In this document: positions 38,572 through 47,675 of the stretch, in pieces
Layout of the letters: each line of letters starts with the position of its first letter
Position numbering within the stretch: the first letter of the stretch is position 1
NCBI GenBank assembly: GCA_031267635.1
Contig: JAIRYX010000232.1
Coordinates: 1 to 47,675, forward strand
DNA length: 47,675 bases
Origin: Planctomycetaceae bacterium
GTDB lineage: Bacteria; Planctomycetota; Planctomycetia; Pirellulales; Thermoguttaceae
Direction of reading: 5' to 3'
Notes under the pieces: model-generated
Databases searched by the model: none
What the model was told of the DNA's origin: nothing
What the model saw: the letters and a program-made list of their open reading frames with translations, nothing else
Position numbers and translations under genes: made by a program

Positions 38572-39750
38572 TCATTCTACAGTAATATACTGACCTTGCT
38601 GGTAATACACACCGCGCGGTTTTAATGACGGATTGGAAGATGACAATTGCGTTTTCTCCTGTTGTCCTTCGTAAACAATTGGTTGTCTCGGATTTACGAC
38701 CTGCCATTGTGATGGAGCGTAAGAATTATTTATTGTATCATAAAACGAAATATATTTAGCCGACGACGCGAGTGTCTGTGATGGCGATTGATTGTCCATT
38801 GCAGGTTTGTTATCAAGCGATTTGGGTTTATTTAAACTTTCCGGAATGGTTCGCGTCGTATCAATAGAGTTTGGAGACGCTTTTTTAACATCATCGTTTT
38901 TCTTGAAAGAAAATGAAATTCCGCTCTCGCGAGCGTCGTATCGCGAAAAAGCTGATTGCGGAGCCGTCGCAACACTATTTACTGACGACGCAACAACAGG
39001 TTGCGGAATCTCTGACTCAAAAGACGAAACAATTTCATTGTGTACGCTTTTTAAGATAGGACAAATACGAATACGAATTTTAATGTCGTTGTCGGTTAGT
39101 CTGATTAAATCTTGTTTTTGCTCATTGCTCAAAAGAAGCGACAGACTCGCTTTCTCGCTGAGTAATGAAATATCTTTATTTGCCCAATTTGTTTTGAGTA
39201 CCGAAATATTCTCAAAGACCGTTTTTTCATTTTGTGTGTTTTCACCATCTTTCGCTGGAGAAATTGCAATAATATCAACTTTGTCGCCTTGAAAAATATG
39301 TTGAATCTCCGAATTATTTTCAATGTCAGACCTGGAAATATGAATCGGTACAGATTGATACCCTAACGGAATATATTCCGAAATTTCTGATTCGTTAGAG
39401 ATTGGAACAAAATATCCTTCAACAAGAATTGCCCCTTTTTTTATCGCCTGGTTCAAAATTCGCCCGGAGATTTGTTCAAACAAACAAATTGCTCCTTGAG
39501 GAACATTTTTTTCCGGTTGTTTTACCACAACAAAGTCGCTGGGAGACAATTCTTTTCCTTTAGATATGTCTTGTTTTAAAATAAAAACTTCCTGTAAAGC
39601 AACGTCAATCGGCTGTTCCAGATAAAATTCTTTTTTATCCCAAACAGAAGCGGTCGTTTTCGCAATGACCATTCCGGCAACAAATGCTCCAACAAGTAAC
39701 AGTAACGTTTTACAATAAAAAAAGAAAACTTTTTTTCGCAAGCGACTCAT
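38572..39750 (-). CDS. CpaB/RcpC-like SAF-domain protein (Flp pilus assembly family)
   Basis: N-terminal TM; 'VFILKQDISKGKELSPSDFVVVKQPEKNVPQGAI' SAF; 'HIFQGDKVDIIAI'. Confidence 0.72.
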   Translation of the reverse strand: MSRLRKKVFFFYCKTLLLLVGAFVAGMVIAKTTASVWDKKEFYLEQPIDVALQEVFILKQDISKGKELSPSDFVVVKQPEKNVPQGAICLFEQISGRILNQAIKKGAILVEGYFVPISNESEISEYIPLGYQSVPIHISRSDIENNSEIQHIFQGDKVDIIAISPAKDGENTQNEKTVFENISVLKTNWANKDISLLSEKASLSLLLSNEQKQDLIRLTDNDIKIRIRICPILKSVHNEIVSSFESEIPQPVVASSVNSVATAPQSAFSRYDARESGISFSFKKNDDVKKASPNSIDTTRTIPESLNKPKSLDNKPAMDNQSPSQTLASSAKYISFYDTINNSYAPSQWQVVNPRQPIVYEGQQEKTQLSSSNPSLKPRGVYYQQGQYITVE

Positions 39751-40050
39751 TCATAACTCCTCAAGTTAATAATAAATATAATTCGCTCTATCTATTATTA
39801 CTTATCAATTTCCGAAGAATTTAACAACCGTGAAATTTTTGTTTTTCAACAACATCCTACCAAATATCGTCTTTATATTTATTTTCGGCAATTTTGGCAA
39901 CCAGATTGCGGTGAAGTTGCAGAGACGTTACAAACAGAAAAATTTTTCCCATATAAAATTTCCGTTATTTCAAAATAGGAAAAATGAAATATTTATCTTG
40001 TCTGTTTTTTATCAAAAATAGTCCGAGTAAAAAATAACTCAAAAAATTTT

Positions 40051-40242
40051 GTAACTACTCAGTTGCCCAACCTAACCCAAATACATCCGCACGGCAACTG
40101 TATAATTATCCGTACCCGAACGACTTTACCATGGCAGCCCTTATGTATTAACTCATGTTACGTATGAGCGATTAACATTCAGGAAACATAATATTCAGGC
40201 ACCCAGTGTGGATTTATTGGGTTGGAGCGACTGAATAGTTAT
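40051..40242. mobile_element. MITE-like element, about 190 bp
   Basis: aaaattttgtaactactcagttgcccaacc ... ggttggagcgactgaatagttataaaattt ends; internal 'tggcagcccttatg'. Confidence 0.6.
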
Positions 40243-40352
40243 AAAATTTGTTTGAAAAGAAACCGCTCTTCTCTTGATTCTGTTTTTGTTTCGGTTATCC
40301 TTAATAAAAGGTAAAAGATTCATTTCACTGGGCGAAATTTTGCACAAAAATC

Positions 40353-41447
40353 ATGTCATCCAAAAACGCTAAAGATAAAGATTTATTTCAAGATTCTACG
40401 ATGTCGTTCAGCCAGCATTTGGACGAACTGCGGACATGTTTGATGCATGCGTTTAAATGGTTGGCGATTGGCGTTATTGCCGGTTTTTTCTTCGGAAATT
40501 GGGCGGTACGGTTTATCAACCAGCCGCTGGAAAAATCATTGCAAACTTTTTATGAGGAACAAGCGAAAGTTAAAATTGCGGAAAAAGCAAGCGAATTAAG
40601 AGAAACAGGATATGCGGACTCATTGGCAGGTTATATCGAACAAGGTTACATTTTCGAGGAAACTTATGTCATCCCCAACGACGTCATGAGAATTTTGACT
40701 TATGGAACCGCATCTCCGACTTCCGCTGGAACGAATCGGCAAATGCCGTTTCTTTCGGTTTCGGCAGTGGATAATTTCAACGACTACAAAAGAACCGGCA
40801 GTCCGCCGCTCAAAATTTTCCTGATGAAAAAAAGCGCCGACGACCCGCGAGTCCGTATTAAAGCGCTCAGTGCGCAGGAAACGTTTTCACTGTACATTAA
40901 AGCGTCCTTCGTTCTCGGGCTTTTATTTTCCAGTCCGGGTATTTTCTGGAGTGTTTGGTCGTTTGTCGCTGCCGGACTTTATCCGCATGAACGGCGTTAC
41001 GTTTATTATTTCATGCCGATTAGTTTAGGGTTGTTTATTTCCGGAATGCTGTTGGCGTTTTTGGTCGTTTTTCAATACGTGTTGGATTTTCTTTTCTTCT
41101 TTAACCGTTATCTCGGCATTGATCCCGATCCGCGCGTCAGCGAATGGGTGAAATTTGCATTACTTTTGCCGGTGGGATTCGGTGTGAGTTTTCAATTGCC
41201 GTTAGTGATGTTTTTTCTAGAACGTATCGGCATTTTTTCGATCAAAACGTATATCAGCAAATGGAGAATTTCCGTTTTTGCTATTGTAGTTTTATCCATG
41301 TTTCTCACGCCCGGCGATCCATATAGCATGTTGCTTATGTCCGTACCGCTTGTGATTCTCTATTTCGGCGGTGTGATGATGTGTAAAATTTTCCCGCGTA
41401 AGGAAGGAATTTTCGATTTCGACAAACAAGATATCGTGCCGGTTTAA
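40353..41447 (+). CDS. tatC: Sec-independent translocase TatC
   Basis: 'MSFSQHLDELRTCLMHAFKWLAIGVIAGFFFGNW', 'PGIFWSVWSFVAAGLYPHERRYVYYF', 'FGVSFQLPLVMFFLERIGIF', 'SMFLTPGDPYSMLLMSVPLVILYF'. Confidence 0.92.
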   Translation: MSSKNAKDKDLFQDSTMSFSQHLDELRTCLMHAFKWLAIGVIAGFFFGNWAVRFINQPLEKSLQTFYEEQAKVKIAEKASELRETGYADSLAGYIEQGYIFEETYVIPNDVMRILTYGTASPTSAGTNRQMPFLSVSAVDNFNDYKRTGSPPLKIFLMKKSADDPRVRIKALSAQETFSLYIKASFVLGLLFSSPGIFWSVWSFVAAGLYPHERRYVYYFMPISLGLFISGMLLAFLVVFQYVLDFLFFFNRYLGIDPDPRVSEWVKFALLLPVGFGVSFQLPLVMFFLERIGIFSIKTYISKWRISVFAIVVLSMFLTPGDPYSMLLMSVPLVILYFGGVMMCKIFPRKEGIFDFDKQDIVPV

Positions 41448-41561
41448 AGAGTACAGTCCCTTTATCCTTGCTGACGTTAATGTCCCTTTTTTGATGAAAG
41501 CCGAATCTTAAAGTGTGATGAATGAGTACATCAAAAAAAATTGTCCTGCTTTTTTATCGTC

Positions 41562-42605
41562 ATGAAAAACCGCAAAGAATTCGCATCCGGTTCTCCTTCT
41601 TATCGGGATGGAAGTACAATTTATTGTGCGGATAGTTGTGCCGCTTTAAGTCGGGCGGTTGAGGACGAAAAAATTTCTTTTAAAGCGTTTGCTCGCGGGC
41701 AATATCCGGGCGACTTACTTCCGGTCAGTGCGTTGAACGGTTTGCGGTCGGTCGGATTTTGGAACGCTGCAAAAAATCAAGATTGGGGACTCGATTGGCA
41801 TCGCAACGAAGGAATTGAGATTTCGTATTTATTGAGCGGTCAGATTGTCTGGGGAACAAGTTCTTCGTTCTGGAATCTGGCGGCGGGCGATATGACCGCG
41901 TGCCGACCTTGGCAAATTCACCGTATCGGCAATCCCGGCGTCAACGCGGGAACGTATCTCTGGTTTATCATTGATTCGAGTATGCGGAATAACAATCAGC
42001 AATGCAAGTGGCCCAACTGGATTATTCTTTCCAAGCAGGATTTGGAGGAAATGCTTTCGCTGATGGTTTATTGCAATCAGCCGGTTTTTCATTTACCGCC
42101 GAAACATACCGCGCATTGGGAGCGGCTTTACCGCTTGCTCCGCGACGCACAGGGCAAACCGCCGGTTTCCGCGTTGGCGATTGTCATCAACGAAATTCTT
42201 TACACTTTATTGCAGTCGTTGCGCGAATCCGCCGAACAACCGCACGACTTCAAAGAAAAAACGCCCGCGTTGCAATCGGTACAGCATTTTTTCGAGGAAC
42301 TCCAAGCGATACCGGAACAAATGGCACACTTATGGACGCTACGTGAAATGGCGAGAGTGTGCCGAATCAGTCCAACGCGGTTTTCGCAATGTTGCAACCA
42401 ATTGACAAATCTTTCTCCGCTTCACGCGCTCAACCGTTTGCGAATTTTCAAAGCGGCGGAAATGATTCGTGAAAACCCGAGCATTCCCGTCGTGCAAATT
42501 GCGATGATGTGCGGGTTTTCGTCAAGCCAATATTTCGCCGTTATTTTCCGCAAATGGATCGGCAAAACGCCGTCGGAATTTCGTCAGGAAACTCTTAATC
42601 GGTAA
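41562..42605 (+). CDS. AraC-family transcriptional regulator
   Basis: C-terminal HTH 'MARVCRISPTRFSQCCNQLTNLSPLHALNRLRIFKAAEMI...VVQIAMMCGFSSSQYFAVIFRKWIGKTPSEFRQ'; N-terminal cupin-like. Confidence 0.9.
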   Translation: MKNRKEFASGSPSYRDGSTIYCADSCAALSRAVEDEKISFKAFARGQYPGDLLPVSALNGLRSVGFWNAAKNQDWGLDWHRNEGIEISYLLSGQIVWGTSSSFWNLAAGDMTACRPWQIHRIGNPGVNAGTYLWFIIDSSMRNNNQQCKWPNWIILSKQDLEEMLSLMVYCNQPVFHLPPKHTAHWERLYRLLRDAQGKPPVSALAIVINEILYTLLQSLRESAEQPHDFKEKTPALQSVQHFFEELQAIPEQMAHLWTLREMARVCRISPTRFSQCCNQLTNLSPLHALNRLRIFKAAEMIRENPSIPVVQIAMMCGFSSSQYFAVIFRKWIGKTPSEFRQETLNR

Positions 42606-42899
42606 ATCGGGGACAAAAGCGGTGCGGTTTGAGGCGAAAATCGTTCCGCTTTAAGCCGACGCCGCGCGGCAATACATTCCAATGGTACCTTTCATTGAGG
42701 AGCGTTTTGCTGCTTTTGAACGTTGAGAGCCGCTCGCTCTATCTTAAAAATATAAATTACTGTATAATATTTTTACGACACTGAAATCGCTTTAATTTTA
42801 TGTTTTCCGCAGAGGCAAAATTGTAAGCGAAAAGAAAAAAATAGAGGTGCAACAAATTTACAATTCCAACAAAAATTTAGATTTAGGAGAGAGAACATT

Positions 42900-44006
42900 A
42901 TGTTCAAACCACAAAAATTCCTGTTGTTCGCGCTGATTCTAACGTTTCCAATATTGACACAGGCAATCGAGCCGTTGACGAAACCGTCGAAAGCGATTGA
43001 GCTTGGCGAGGCGTATCTTCACCCCGACGGAATGACGGTACATCCGAAAACCGGCGACATTATTCTTGCCGCGCCGACAATCGGCGACAAAGGAAACGCT
43101 TGGTTGTTGAAAATTGACGCTGACGACAACGTTTCCCCTTATTTCGAGTTGCCCGCTCATCCAGAAACCGGACGTGTTACGCCGCTTGGAATCTCGTTTG
43201 GTCCCGACGGCAACCTTTATATCGCCGACAGCCAATGTCTTGGCGGTAACCCAAATCATAAATCGCGGATTTTGCGGGTCGTGCATCAAGACGGCAAGCC
43301 GGTGAGAAGCGAGGTGTTGGTCGAAGGATTAGTTCAGGCGAACGGTCTTGAAATTCACAACGGCAATATTTATGTCGCGGAAACGCAGATTGATCCGGCA
43401 ATTGTCGAGATGCCGATGACAAGCGGTGTGTTTGTGTTCAGTATAAGAGAATTTCTCACCCGCGCGTATCGTGCGCCGTTGCATGTTTTGCCGTACAAAC
43501 GCGATCCGCACTTTATTTTCAATTTTCAAACCGCCGACAAAGACCGCAACGGCGAGCAAAAAGTCGGAGCAAACGGAATCGGGCTTGCGAAAGACGGAAC
43601 GCTTTATGTGGCGAATTTCGGCGATAAAAAAATTATTGAGGTAAAACTCGATGCGTCGGGACGGCGTGTGGTTTCTTTCCGTGACGTGAATCCGGGCGGA
43701 CCGAATGAAAGCGTGGACGGCTTGAAAGTTTGTCCGAAAGGTTATATTTTCTTCGCGGATTATGTCGGCAACGCGGTTTGGGTTCTCAATCCGAAAAACG
43801 GCAAACTTGTTTTGATTGCTCAAAACGCGATCAATCCTGACGCCGAAGCGAAAAAAGCAGGCGCATTGGATCGTTGTTCGGAAGTCTGCCTGCGTGACGG
43901 AAAACTCTATGTTGCAAATATCGACTTGGAATCGTTCAAAGATAGTCCGCATACGGTTAGCGTGATTGATTTGAAAGGAATTGATTTTGATGAATTGTTG
44001 AAATGA
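42900..44006 (+). CDS. Secreted SMP-30/gluconolactonase or NHL-like beta-propeller protein
   Basis: Signal peptide; 'PLGISFGPDGNLYIADSQ', 'GIGLAKDGTLYVANFGDKKIIEVKL', 'VCLRDGKLYVANIDLE'. Confidence 0.8.
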   Translation: MFKPQKFLLFALILTFPILTQAIEPLTKPSKAIELGEAYLHPDGMTVHPKTGDIILAAPTIGDKGNAWLLKIDADDNVSPYFELPAHPETGRVTPLGISFGPDGNLYIADSQCLGGNPNHKSRILRVVHQDGKPVRSEVLVEGLVQANGLEIHNGNIYVAETQIDPAIVEMPMTSGVFVFSIREFLTRAYRAPLHVLPYKRDPHFIFNFQTADKDRNGEQKVGANGIGLAKDGTLYVANFGDKKIIEVKLDASGRRVVSFRDVNPGGPNESVDGLKVCPKGYIFFADYVGNAVWVLNPKNGKLVLIAQNAINPDAEAKKAGALDRCSEVCLRDGKLYVANIDLESFKDSPHTVSVIDLKGIDFDELLK

Positions 44007-44101
44007 CAAAACTATTCCTTGACGTGGATACGTCTAGTATATATTGCTTGCCCCGATCATTTGCGGAATCTCTGACTTGTTATGTTCCGCGAATGCCATA
44101 G

Positions 44102-44144
44102 AAACAAACGCAGAGTGCAGTAAAGCCCTGCGTTTGTTTTCCTT
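44102..44144 (+). terminator. Rho-independent terminator downstream of SMP-30-like gene
   Basis: aaacaaacgcag agtgcagtaaagcc ctgcgtttgtttt + T-rich tail. Confidence 0.75.
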
Positions 44145-44380
44145 TCTGTTTCAGTCGGCGTTGCGACTCTATGCAAAATTTATGCCGTTTTACCGTATTT
44201 TGCCATAATATCGCATGAGAAAATATCTGATGATTGCGTGAAATTTTGTACAAATAAACGCGACTTTAGCAATTATCCCCAAAAAGCAGAGAATTAAAGT
44301 CTCTCTGCCAATCACCCGATTCCTTACGAAGACGGAAACGAAAAATTACTTTCCGTAACAATTTCAAACGGATAAAATCA

Positions 44381-45013
44381 ATGGCTTCTGAAGCAACGGC
44401 ATATTTCGGTTTTTTGACAGTCACAGAAAATCCTCGATGCGGACTCATCGGCGGCTATCTCGTCTTAAATCACGCCGGACGCCCTGTCGAGTTTCACTGT
44501 ACTTCGCCGATTCGCCCCAATCGCGCGCAGGAAATTCTTTACGGCGCAACCCTTGAGGCGTTTCTCTACGGAGAACAAATCGCACAGACACTCATCAATC
44601 GCGCAAAAATAAAACCTGTCGTTGTGATTTCTGACATGCCGCAAGTTCTCGCGGCGCAAGAGTTTGTTAAAACGCCGCTCGTGTTCATCGCAAAATCGCA
44701 AAAACGTTCCGGCGATCAAGAAAATAAATTCAAAATTGTACCCCAAGAAGATTCCTCCGAGGAAAACAACGACGAAAATCCAAAGATTTCCACGCCGTCG
44801 ATTTCTGAAATGTTGACTTGCGTTTCAGGAATTAACATGTCTCGTTGGTCGGAACAGAAAGTTGGTCGGCGTCAATTGGCGGTACCGGAACTTTCCACAT
44901 GTCCGGCGACGGAAACGATCGCCGCTTTGGAATTGGTTACGCATGCGATTGATCTTGCCGAACCGTTTGAGCGAATTTGTCTGGCGGTGGAAGAAGCACA
45001 AAAAGCAGCGTAA
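44381..45013 (+). CDS. Hypothetical protein coupled to SNF2 helicase
   Basis: 210-aa ORF ending 1 nt before the ATG of the SNF2 gene. Confidence 0.75.
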   Translation: MASEATAYFGFLTVTENPRCGLIGGYLVLNHAGRPVEFHCTSPIRPNRAQEILYGATLEAFLYGEQIAQTLINRAKIKPVVVISDMPQVLAAQEFVKTPLVFIAKSQKRSGDQENKFKIVPQEDSSEENNDENPKISTPSISEMLTCVSGINMSRWSEQKVGRRQLAVPELSTCPATETIAALELVTHAIDLAEPFERICLAVEEAQKAA

Positions 45014-45014
45014 A

Positions 45015-46973
45015 ATGCAAACATTACTTTCTGAAAAATTTGTTTCGCCGTTTGCGGTGGACGACAATAATAACGTAACGCACTTGTCGGATTCTTCAAA
45101 CGGTACGTTGTTGAAAACGTTTGAAACATGCGAAATGTTGGATTTTGTACCGAAGCCGACGCCGTTGTATTCGGTTCATCGCTTTCAAATTCCGGTCGCG
45201 GTTGCGGACAATCCGTGGAATCATTTGCTTTCGCAAAAAAACGACTTGCGGACGCAATCAATTTCGGTCGGAACATCGCCGAAAATTTGCGTTGCGTCAA
45301 TGCCGATCACTGTTCGTACCAAAATCGACGTGCGGAGTTTTTGTTTTTTAGTAACAGAAACGCCGCCGCAGAAAAACGGTCGCGATGAAAGCGCAACAAC
45401 GTCTGCCGTTTCGCCGCAAGAAACGATTTCGGAGTTACCGTTAGAATCTCATCAAGAGGACGCGGCAAATCTGCCGACAAAATATACGCGCATTAACGTT
45501 CCCAGAGACGCAATTAAGCTGGAAGATCGACTTAATTATTTGTTGCAGCCGCCGCTGGAATTGCTGTTGGGGCAGCCGACTCTTGAGATGCCGTTTGAGC
45601 CGTTCCCGTATCAACGTTCCGGCGTCTCTTTTCTTTATGCCGCGCATCACGCAATTCTCGCCGACGAGATGGGACTCGGCAAAACGATGCAGGCGATTAC
45701 CACGATACGCCTTTTGATTCGTTCCGGCGAGCTTCGCAACATCCTCTTGGTGTGTCCAAAACCGCTTGTGACCAATTGGCAGCGTGAATTTAATCTTTGG
45801 GCTCCTGAAATTAACGTGCAAGTGATTGAAGGAACTCCGGCACGCCGCAAATGGCTTTGGCAGCTTGATAATGTTCCGGTGAGAATCGCCAATTACGAAT
45901 TGCTGAACCGCGATTTAGAGTATTTCGACCGTCCGCGAAGTCAAGGCGGTCCGCATTTTGATTTGGTGGTGTTGGACGAGTCGCAACGAATCAAAAATCA
46001 GAACAGCGCAACCAGTCATGCCGTGCGGGCGTTGTCCCGAAGCCGAAGTTGGGCGTTGACCGGAACGCCGGTGGAAAATTCACCGAATGACCTTGTCGGT
46101 ATTTTTGAATTTTTATCGCCGGGCTATCTTTCGACAGGAATGAAAACGTCCACGATGAGCGAGCTGGTCGGCGATTATATTCTGCGGCGAACGAAAGATA
46201 AAGTGCTAACCGACTTGCCGCCGAAAATCATTCGCGACGCAAACCTTGAACTCACGGCGTCGCAAAAAACGACTTATGCGCAAGCCGAGGAAGACGGTAC
46301 GATTCGGCTCAACGACATGGGCGACTCGCTAACGATACAAAACGTGTTTGAATTGGTGTTGCGGTTGAAACAGATTTGCAATTTCGACCCCTTGACCGGC
46401 GACAGCGCGAAACTGGAACGCTTGCTTGCCGACATCGAGGAAGTCGCGGCGAGCGGACGCAAGGCAATTATTTTCAGCCAATGGGTGGAAACGCTGATCA
46501 AACTTCGCGATTATTTGGCGGATTATCATCCGGTCGAATATCACGGCAAAATCCCGTCGAAACAGCGTGACGACGTGATCCGTAAATTCCGCGACAACAA
46601 AGATTGTCATGTGATTCTCATGAGTTACGGCGCGGGAAGCGTCGGGCTGAATTTACAATTTGCCAGTTATGTCTTTCTATTTGACCGGTGGTGGAATCCC
46701 GCGGTGGAGGATCAGGCAATCAACCGCGCCCATCGCATCGGCGCCGCCGAGCCGGTCACGGTCACGCGGTTTCTCATTGCCGACACCATTGAAGAACGCA
46801 TTGATAAAGTGCTCCAAAGCAAGCGGGAATTATTTGAAGAAATCATGTCTTGCGCGCAAGGTTTCACCTCTCCTCACGCTCACGCCTTATCCGGCGGGAT
46901 GAGTCACGGCATGAGTCAGGAAGATATTTTCGGGTTGTTCAATCTAAAAGTTCCGAGAGTGCGAAAAAATTGA
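45015..46973 (+). CDS. SNF2-family DEAD/DEAH helicase
   Basis: 'ILADEMGLGKTMQAITTIRLL', 'LVVLDESQRIKNQNSATSHAVRALSRSRSWALTGTPVEN', 'LMSYGAGSVGLNLQFASYVFLFDRWWNPAVEDQAINRAHRIGA'; ATG at 45015 (ORF opens at 44862). Confidence 0.93.
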   Translation: MQTLLSEKFVSPFAVDDNNNVTHLSDSSNGTLLKTFETCEMLDFVPKPTPLYSVHRFQIPVAVADNPWNHLLSQKNDLRTQSISVGTSPKICVASMPITVRTKIDVRSFCFLVTETPPQKNGRDESATTSAVSPQETISELPLESHQEDAANLPTKYTRINVPRDAIKLEDRLNYLLQPPLELLLGQPTLEMPFEPFPYQRSGVSFLYAAHHAILADEMGLGKTMQAITTIRLLIRSGELRNILLVCPKPLVTNWQREFNLWAPEINVQVIEGTPARRKWLWQLDNVPVRIANYELLNRDLEYFDRPRSQGGPHFDLVVLDESQRIKNQNSATSHAVRALSRSRSWALTGTPVENSPNDLVGIFEFLSPGYLSTGMKTSTMSELVGDYILRRTKDKVLTDLPPKIIRDANLELTASQKTTYAQAEEDGTIRLNDMGDSLTIQNVFELVLRLKQICNFDPLTGDSAKLERLLADIEEVAASGRKAIIFSQWVETLIKLRDYLADYHPVEYHGKIPSKQRDDVIRKFRDNKDCHVILMSYGAGSVGLNLQFASYVFLFDRWWNPAVEDQAINRAHRIGAAEPVTVTRFLIADTIEERIDKVLQSKRELFEEIMSCAQGFTSPHAHALSGGMSHGMSQEDIFGLFNLKVPRVRKN

Positions 46974-47040
46974 CAATCGGCGCACGCTTTGCTTCAGGGA
47001 CAGCCGGGACTTGAGCGACTTTGGGAACTGCTGGGACAGG

Positions 47041-47185
47041 CGACGCTCCTGAAAAAGACGTTCTCCAAATCAAAAAAGCCAGTCCCCAAATTCACAGTGA
47101 AACGTTCGGCAGTCGGTTCAATGGCGACGCTCCTGAAAAAGAAGTTCCCCAAATCAAAAAAGCCAGTCCCCCAAGTCCCTTGTGT
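47041..47185. repeat. 84-bp (4x21) repeat, about 1.7 copies
   Basis: cgacgctcctgaaaaagacgttctccaaatcaaaaaagccagtcccc at 47041 and again at 47125, distance exactly 84 bp. Confidence 0.8.
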
Positions 47186-47244
47186 CTCTTTTGTCTCATA
47201 AGTCCCTTGCCCGCAAGCTATTCGGGAATATCCGCAACGCTTTC

Positions 47245-47454
47245 GGGGTGTACCGCAGAGCCCTCGTGGGGTACCACGAAGCCGCCGTGGTGTACCACGG
47301 AGCCCTCGGGGGGTACCACGGAGCCCTCGGGGTGTACCACGGAGCTCTCGGGGGGTACCACGGAGCTCTCGGGGGGTACCACGGAGCCCTCGGGGGGTGC
47401 CACGAAGCCCTCGTGGTGTACCACGAAGCCCTCGTGGTGTACCACGAAGCCGCC
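47245..47454. repeat. 21-bp tandem array, about 10 copies
   Basis: ggtgtaccacgaagccctcgt / ggggtaccacggagccctcgg. Confidence 0.95.
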
Positions 47455-47476
47455 GGAACACGCGACGGCGGTTCTG

Positions 47477-47675
47477 TAACCGGTGACGAACGCGCCGTAA
47501 CCGGTGACGAGTGCGCCGTAACCGGTGACGAGTGCGCCGTAACCGGTGACGAGTGCGCCGTAACCGGTGACGAGCGCGCCGTAACCGGTGACGAGTGCGC
47601 CGTAACCGGTGACGAGCGCGCCGTAACCGGTGACGAGTGCGCCGTAACCGGTGACGAGCGCGCCGTAACCGGTGA
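47477..47675. repeat. 21-bp tandem array, at least 9.5 copies, truncated by window end
   Basis: taaccggtgacgagtgcgccg perfect to near-perfect units. Confidence 0.97.

Noticed and set aside
46994-47479. Repetitive ORFs 46994..47461 -, 47021..47479 +, 47218..47445 -
   Set aside because: Same 21-bp array artefact.
47245-47675. CRISPR array
   Set aside because: Units are contiguous 21-mers without unique spacers; no cas genes in the window.

Overview
This 47.7-kb window looks planctomycete-like: LEPRxLL-type N-terminal motifs on large dockerin proteins, DUF4159 and GYF_2 proteins. The gene families and this affiliation come from recognising motifs by eye; no searches were run. (1) A ten-gene, all-minus-strand cluster (about 3.1-17.2 kb) combines a MotA/TolQ/ExbB-like channel protein, two ExbD/MotB-like single-TM proteins, two paralogous double-GYF_2 proteins (one DUF805, one PrsW-like protease), a TM/coiled-coil protein, a GAP1-N2-like protein, a zinc-ribbon P-loop GTPase, a GYF_2-DUF4177-like protein and a lipoprotein. 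This is the best candidate for an undescribed system, possibly an envelope stress or conflict system. (2) An ECF sigma factor and likely anti-sigma factor, preceded by a non-coding stretch with strong nested stems. (3) Two giant adjacent surface proteins with cohesin-like and dockerin modules; one has a HELGHVYGF motif. (4) Housekeeping or orphan genes: BtaB-like methyltransferase, GlgX, an RlmI-like methyltransferase, CpaB/RcpC-like, TatC with an enlarged first loop, AraC regulator, SMP-30/NHL-like protein, and an SNF2 helicase with a small partner. (5) Two non-coding patterns: at least seven intergenic tandem arrays with unrelated sequences but the same 21-bp period, often flanked by GGGACTT-type motifs; and a MITE-like dispersed inverted-repeat family. 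No tRNA, rRNA, CRISPR array or transposase was recognised.
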